From NCBI GenBank assembly GCA_944381225.1, contig CALWKJ010000050.1, forward strand, positions 1 through 7,178: DNA of 7,178 bases. The letters are read 5' to 3'. Position 1 is the first letter of the stretch, and each line of letters begins with the position of its first letter. Below the pieces are notes generated by a model. That model searched no databases and was not told where the DNA came from. It saw only the letters and a list, made by a program, of their open reading frames with translations. Source of the stretch: an uncultured Clostridia bacterium. GTDB lineage: Bacteria > Bacillota > Clostridia > Christensenellales > UBA1242. This document shows, one piece after another, positions 4,227-7,178 of this stretch. A program made the position numbers and the translations under genes.

Positions 4227-6752
4227 TTAATCTTTATTTTCTTGCTGAATTTGTTCTATATTTTCTTCTATTATGCTTTCAATTTGATTTTCTTCTTCTT
4301 CGTGCTCACCCGTTGCCAAACAAACAACTTTTGCACCATCTTTAAGGCGCATAATTTTAACGCCTTGCGTGTTTCTTGAAATTAAACTAATGTCTTTTAC
4401 TGGGGTTCTAATTATTACTCCATTATCGGCAATTATTAACAAATCTTGCTCAATATTAACCTGTTTTAAGCCAACTAGTTTGCCCGTTTTTTCATTAAAT
4501 GTACCAGCTTTAACGCCTTTTGCGCCTCGGCTTGTTAGTCTAAAGTCATCTACCAAATTTCGTTTTCCATAACCATTTGCGCTTATTGTTACAATTTGTG
4601 ATTCTTTTTCATCTTTCTTAATTATGGTCATGCTTACAACCTGTTCGCCTTTGCTTAAATTAATTGCCTTAACACCTTGTGCCGTTCTGCCCATTGCCCT
4701 TACTTTTTGCTCGCTAAATCTCACACACTTTCCATCGCTTGACGCAACTAATATTTCATCATCGCCACTGGATATCATAACATTAATTAATTCGTCATCT
4801 TCGTTTAACGAAATTGCAATTTTCCCATTTTTTCTTATGTTTGCAAACTCTATCATTTTGGTCTTTTTAATTAAGCCCTGTTTTGTTGCCAAAACAAGAT
4901 TGTCTGTTGTTGAGCCACTTAGTGGAATAATTGTGTTTACTTTTTCGCCAGAATCGAGTGGCAACAAATTTATTATTGCTCTGCCTTTTGCTTGTCTTTG
5001 TGCTTCTGGTATTTCGTATGTTTTTAATGTATAAACTTTTCCTTTGTTTGTAAAAAACATCAAATCGTCATGAGTTGAGGCTGTAAATATATCTTCTACA
5101 AAATCTTCCTCTTTTGTTTTATGTGCGCTTATGCCCACGCCACCTCTTTTTTGAGTTTTGTATTCAGTCATGCTCATTCTTTTAATATAACCCATGTGTG
5201 TCATTGAAACAACAACATCTTCTTTTTCTATTAAATCTGCAATGTTTATGTCGCCAAGGTCATGACTTATTTCTGTTTTTCTTTCATCGCCGTATTGTTG
5301 TTTAATTTCTTCAAGGTTATTTCTAATAATTTCAAGAACTTTTTTGTCCGACGATAAAATACTGTTTAATTCGTCTATCAATTTTTCCAAGTCTTTATAT
5401 TCTTCATTAAGTTTTTCAACTTCCAAACTTGTGAGTTTTGACAATTTCATTTCAAGTATTGCATTTGCCTGAATATCGTCCAATTCAAAGTTTTGTGTAA
5501 GCTTTACTCTTGCATCTTCTTTGTCGTCTGCTTCTTTAATTATTTTTATAACCTCATCTATGTGTGCAAGTGCAATTACCAAACCTTTTACAATGTGCAT
5601 TCTCTCTTCGGCTTTTTTAAGGTCAAATTTTGTTTTTCTAACCAAAACATCTTTTTGGTGTTCAAGATAGTAATACAACATCTCTTTTAAGTTTAATATT
5701 CTTGGCTTATCTTCAACAAGTGCAAGCATTATTATTCCTTCGCTTTGTTGAAGCATTGTCTTTTTGTAAAGAGTATTCAAAACAACTTGAGCATTGGCAT
5801 CTTTTTTAACATCAACAACAACTCTAAGTCCATCGCGGTCAGATTCTTCCTTAATATCGGAAATGCCTTCAAGTTTTTTGTTTTTTACCATATCAGCCAT
5901 TTGCATAATAAATCTGGCTTTGTTTACGCCATATGGCAATTCTGTTATAACAATTCTAAATCTATTAGATGCTGTTTCTTCAATCTCTGCCCTACCTCTT
6001 ACAACAATTCCACCTCTGCCTGTTTTGTATGCAAGTTTTACGGCATTTTTTCCCATTATTATTCCACCAGTTGGAAAATCTGGGGCTTTAATGTAATTCA
6101 TTAATTCATCTATGTCAATTTCTGGATTGTCAATTAGTGCCTGAACACCGTTTATTACTTCGGTTAAGTTGTGTGGGGGAATATTTGTAGCCATACCAAC
6201 AGCAATTCCGTCAGCTCCGTTTACAAGCAAATTTGGAAATAGTGATGGCAAAACTCTTGGTTGCATTAAAGTATCATCAAAATTTGGATAAAAATCAACA
6301 GTTTCACAATCTATGTCTTTTAACATAAGAGCAGCTATTTTGCTTAGTCGTGCTTCGGTATATCTCATTGCCGCTGCACCATCGCCGTCAACAGAGCCAA
6401 AGTTTCCATGTCCGTCAACAAGTGGATATCTAATAGAAAAGTTTTGTGCAAGTCTAACTAAGGCATCGTAGACAGAACTGTCACCGTGTGGGTGATATTT
6501 TCCCATAACTTCACCAACAATTCTTGCGCATTTTTTATATGGCTTGTCGCTAAAATTGTTTAACTCGCCCATTGAATAAAGAATTCTTCTGTGTACTGGT
6601 TTTAAGCCGTCTCTAACATCTGGAATGGCTCTTGACACGTTTACAGCCATTGCATATGATATAAATGATTTTTTTAACTCATCTGTTGCTTCAACTTGTT
6701 TAATTACAGTGTTTTTAAACAATTCGTGCAACTCTTTTTTCTTTTCTTCCAT
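4227..6752 (-). CDS. gyrA: DNA gyrase subunit A
   Basis: Breakage-reunion subunit of DNA gyrase (A2B2), which introduces negative supercoils using ATP hydrolysed by GyrB. 841 residues, full length. N-terminal winged-helix/tower region: SRAIPDVRDGLKPVHRRILY at 40-59, VGEVMGKYHPHGDSSVYDAL at 79-98, and catalytic tyrosine Y131 in AAMRYTEARLSKIA. In the quinolone-resistance region the residues equivalent to E. coli Ser83 and Asp87 are Ser92 and Asp96, the susceptible form. Next come NLLVNGADGIAVGMATNIPPHN, LPYGVNKA, and a coiled-coil arm at roughly 365-480. The C-terminal DNA-wrapping beta-pinwheel spans about 505-815, with repeated blades (MGYIKRMS, NKGKVYTLK, KQGLIKKT, SDGKCVRF, ANGYGKRN, DNGVIIRT). 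The GyrA-box at about 534-540 reads QKRGGVG where QRRGGKG is typical. An acidic tail (EHEEEENQIESIIEENIEQ) ends the protein. The start is set by AAGGAA at 6759-6764, 15 bp after the gyrB stop. ParC is less likely given length, box and the gyrB neighbour. Confidence 0.97.
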   Translation of the reverse strand: MEEKKKELHELFKNTVIKQVEATDELKKSFISYAMAVNVSRAIPDVRDGLKPVHRRILYSMGELNNFSDKPYKKCARIVGEVMGKYHPHGDSSVYDALVRLAQNFSIRYPLVDGHGNFGSVDGDGAAAMRYTEARLSKIAALMLKDIDCETVDFYPNFDDTLMQPRVLPSLFPNLLVNGADGIAVGMATNIPPHNLTEVINGVQALIDNPEIDIDELMNYIKAPDFPTGGIIMGKNAVKLAYKTGRGGIVVRGRAEIEETASNRFRIVITELPYGVNKARFIMQMADMVKNKKLEGISDIKEESDRDGLRVVVDVKKDANAQVVLNTLYKKTMLQQSEGIIMLALVEDKPRILNLKEMLYYYLEHQKDVLVRKTKFDLKKAEERMHIVKGLVIALAHIDEVIKIIKEADDKEDARVKLTQNFELDDIQANAILEMKLSKLTSLEVEKLNEEYKDLEKLIDELNSILSSDKKVLEIIRNNLEEIKQQYGDERKTEISHDLGDINIADLIEKEDVVVSMTHMGYIKRMSMTEYKTQKRGGVGISAHKTKEEDFVEDIFTASTHDDLMFFTNKGKVYTLKTYEIPEAQRQAKGRAIINLLPLDSGEKVNTIIPLSGSTTDNLVLATKQGLIKKTKMIEFANIRKNGKIAISLNEDDELINVMISSGDDEILVASSDGKCVRFSEQKVRAMGRTAQGVKAINLSKGEQVVSMTIIKKDEKESQIVTISANGYGKRNLVDDFRLTSRGAKGVKAGTFNEKTGKLVGLKQVNIEQDLLIIADNGVIIRTPVKDISLISRNTQGVKIMRLKDGAKVVCLATGEHEEEENQIESIIEENIEQIQQENKD

Positions 6753-6758
6753 TTTTCT

Positions 6759-6764
6759 TTCCTT
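6759..6764 (-). promoter_or_regulatory. gyrA ribosome binding site in the gyrB-gyrA gap
   Basis: AAGGAA on the minus strand lies 6 nt before the gyrA ATG and falls entirely in the 15-bp gap after the gyrB stop, consistent with one message translated from both genes. Confidence 0.7.
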
Positions 6765-6767
6765 TTA

Positions 6768-7178
6768 TTAAACGTCTAAATCTTTAACTAATGTTGCATT
6801 GTCTTCTATAAATTGTCGTCTTAAATTTACATCTTCACCCATTAATTTATTAAACATTTCGTCTGCTTCTATGGCATCTTTCATTGTGATTTGAATCAAA
6901 ACTCTATTCTCTGGATTCATTGTTGTTTCCCATAATTGCTCAGGATTCATTTCTCCCAAACCTTTATATCTTTGTATTGTAACGCCCTTTCTTCCAAATT
7001 CGTTTAAATTTGTTTCCAATTCTTCATCACTGTAAAAATATTTTTCTTCCTTGCCTCTATTTAATTTATATAGTGGTGGTTGTGCTGCATAAACATGTCC
7101 TTTTTCAATAAGTGGACGCATAAATCTAAAGAAGAATGTTAGTAACAATATTCTTATGTGAGAACCGTCTACATACGC
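6768..7178 (-). CDS. gyrB: DNA gyrase subunit B, C-terminal part only
   Basis: ATPase/TOPRIM subunit of DNA gyrase. The window holds the last 136 residues or so; the frame is open through the right edge (codons start at 7178), so the Met at 7146-7148 is internal. The visible part starts inside the TOPRIM domain with AYVDGSHIRILLLTFFFRFM and RPLIEKGHVYAAQPPLYKL, followed by a short linker (YFYSDEELETNL) and the conserved GyrB tail: IQRYKGLGEMNPEQLWETTM, NPENRVLIQITMKDAIEADEMFNKLMGEDVNLRRQFI in order, ending KDLDV, where GyrB proteins normally end. The family motif is DADVDG; here the second acidic position reads Tyr (codon TAT at 7173-7175). The first Asp lies beyond the edge. GyrA follows after 15 bp, the standard gyrBA operon order. 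Confidence 0.96.
   Translation of the reverse strand, partial: AYVDGSHIRILLLTFFFRFMRPLIEKGHVYAAQPPLYKLNRGKEEKYFYSDEELETNLNEFGRKGVTIQRYKGLGEMNPEQLWETTMNPENRVLIQITMKDAIEADEMFNKLMGEDVNLRRQFIEDNATLVKDLDV

Noticed and set aside
5745..6104. Plus-strand frames of 100-136 codons opposite gyrA and tilS
   Set aside because: They lie antisense to strongly conserved proteins, with low-complexity Phe/Ser/Asn-rich translations; shadows of the real genes.

Overview
The window is about 7.2 kb of AT-rich bacterial chromosome carrying housekeeping genes plus a few lineage-specific ones. The low GC, strong AGGAG-type ribosome binding sites, adjacent gyrB-gyrA, single-chain (alpha2-type) glycyl-tRNA synthetase, tryptophan encoded by TGG, and a small exported protein resembling those of uncultured gut Firmicutes all suggest a low-GC Gram-positive of the Clostridia or RF39-like Bacilli kind. 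That placement is inference; no rRNA or other taxonomic marker is visible here.

Layout: the C-terminal three quarters of a glycyl-tRNA synthetase (glyS) runs rightward from the left edge to 1097. A hairpin terminator at 1148-1180 works in both directions and separates it from a block of genes that all run leftward. Read in their own direction from the right edge, these are: the 3' end of gyrB (cut by the window edge), full-length gyrA 15 bp later, two overlapping genes for tiny two-helix membrane proteins, a terminator, tilS (tRNA-Ile2 lysidine synthetase) with its own consensus promoter and terminator, and a 188-residue secreted protein of unknown function behind an intergenic region of about 410 bp.

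Working together: gyrB and gyrA form an operon for the two subunits of DNA gyrase. The small membrane-protein pair follows gyrA with no visible terminator between, but has its own TTGACA/TATCAT promoter, so it can be transcribed with or without gyrBA. GlyS and TilS both serve translation (glycine charging, and AUA decoding by the CAU-anticodon isoleucine tRNA), but they are separate transcription units.

The least ordinary parts are the secreted protein and its long repeat-containing upstream region (three imperfect copies of a motif near TGCCNANCAAATTRTGT and a cluster of TTGATA-type half-sites), the two-helix membrane pair, and a Tyr codon at a normally invariant TOPRIM aspartate of GyrB near the right edge. 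I found no mobile element, CRISPR array, tRNA, rRNA or recognisable riboswitch, and no clear evidence of a new multi-gene system.
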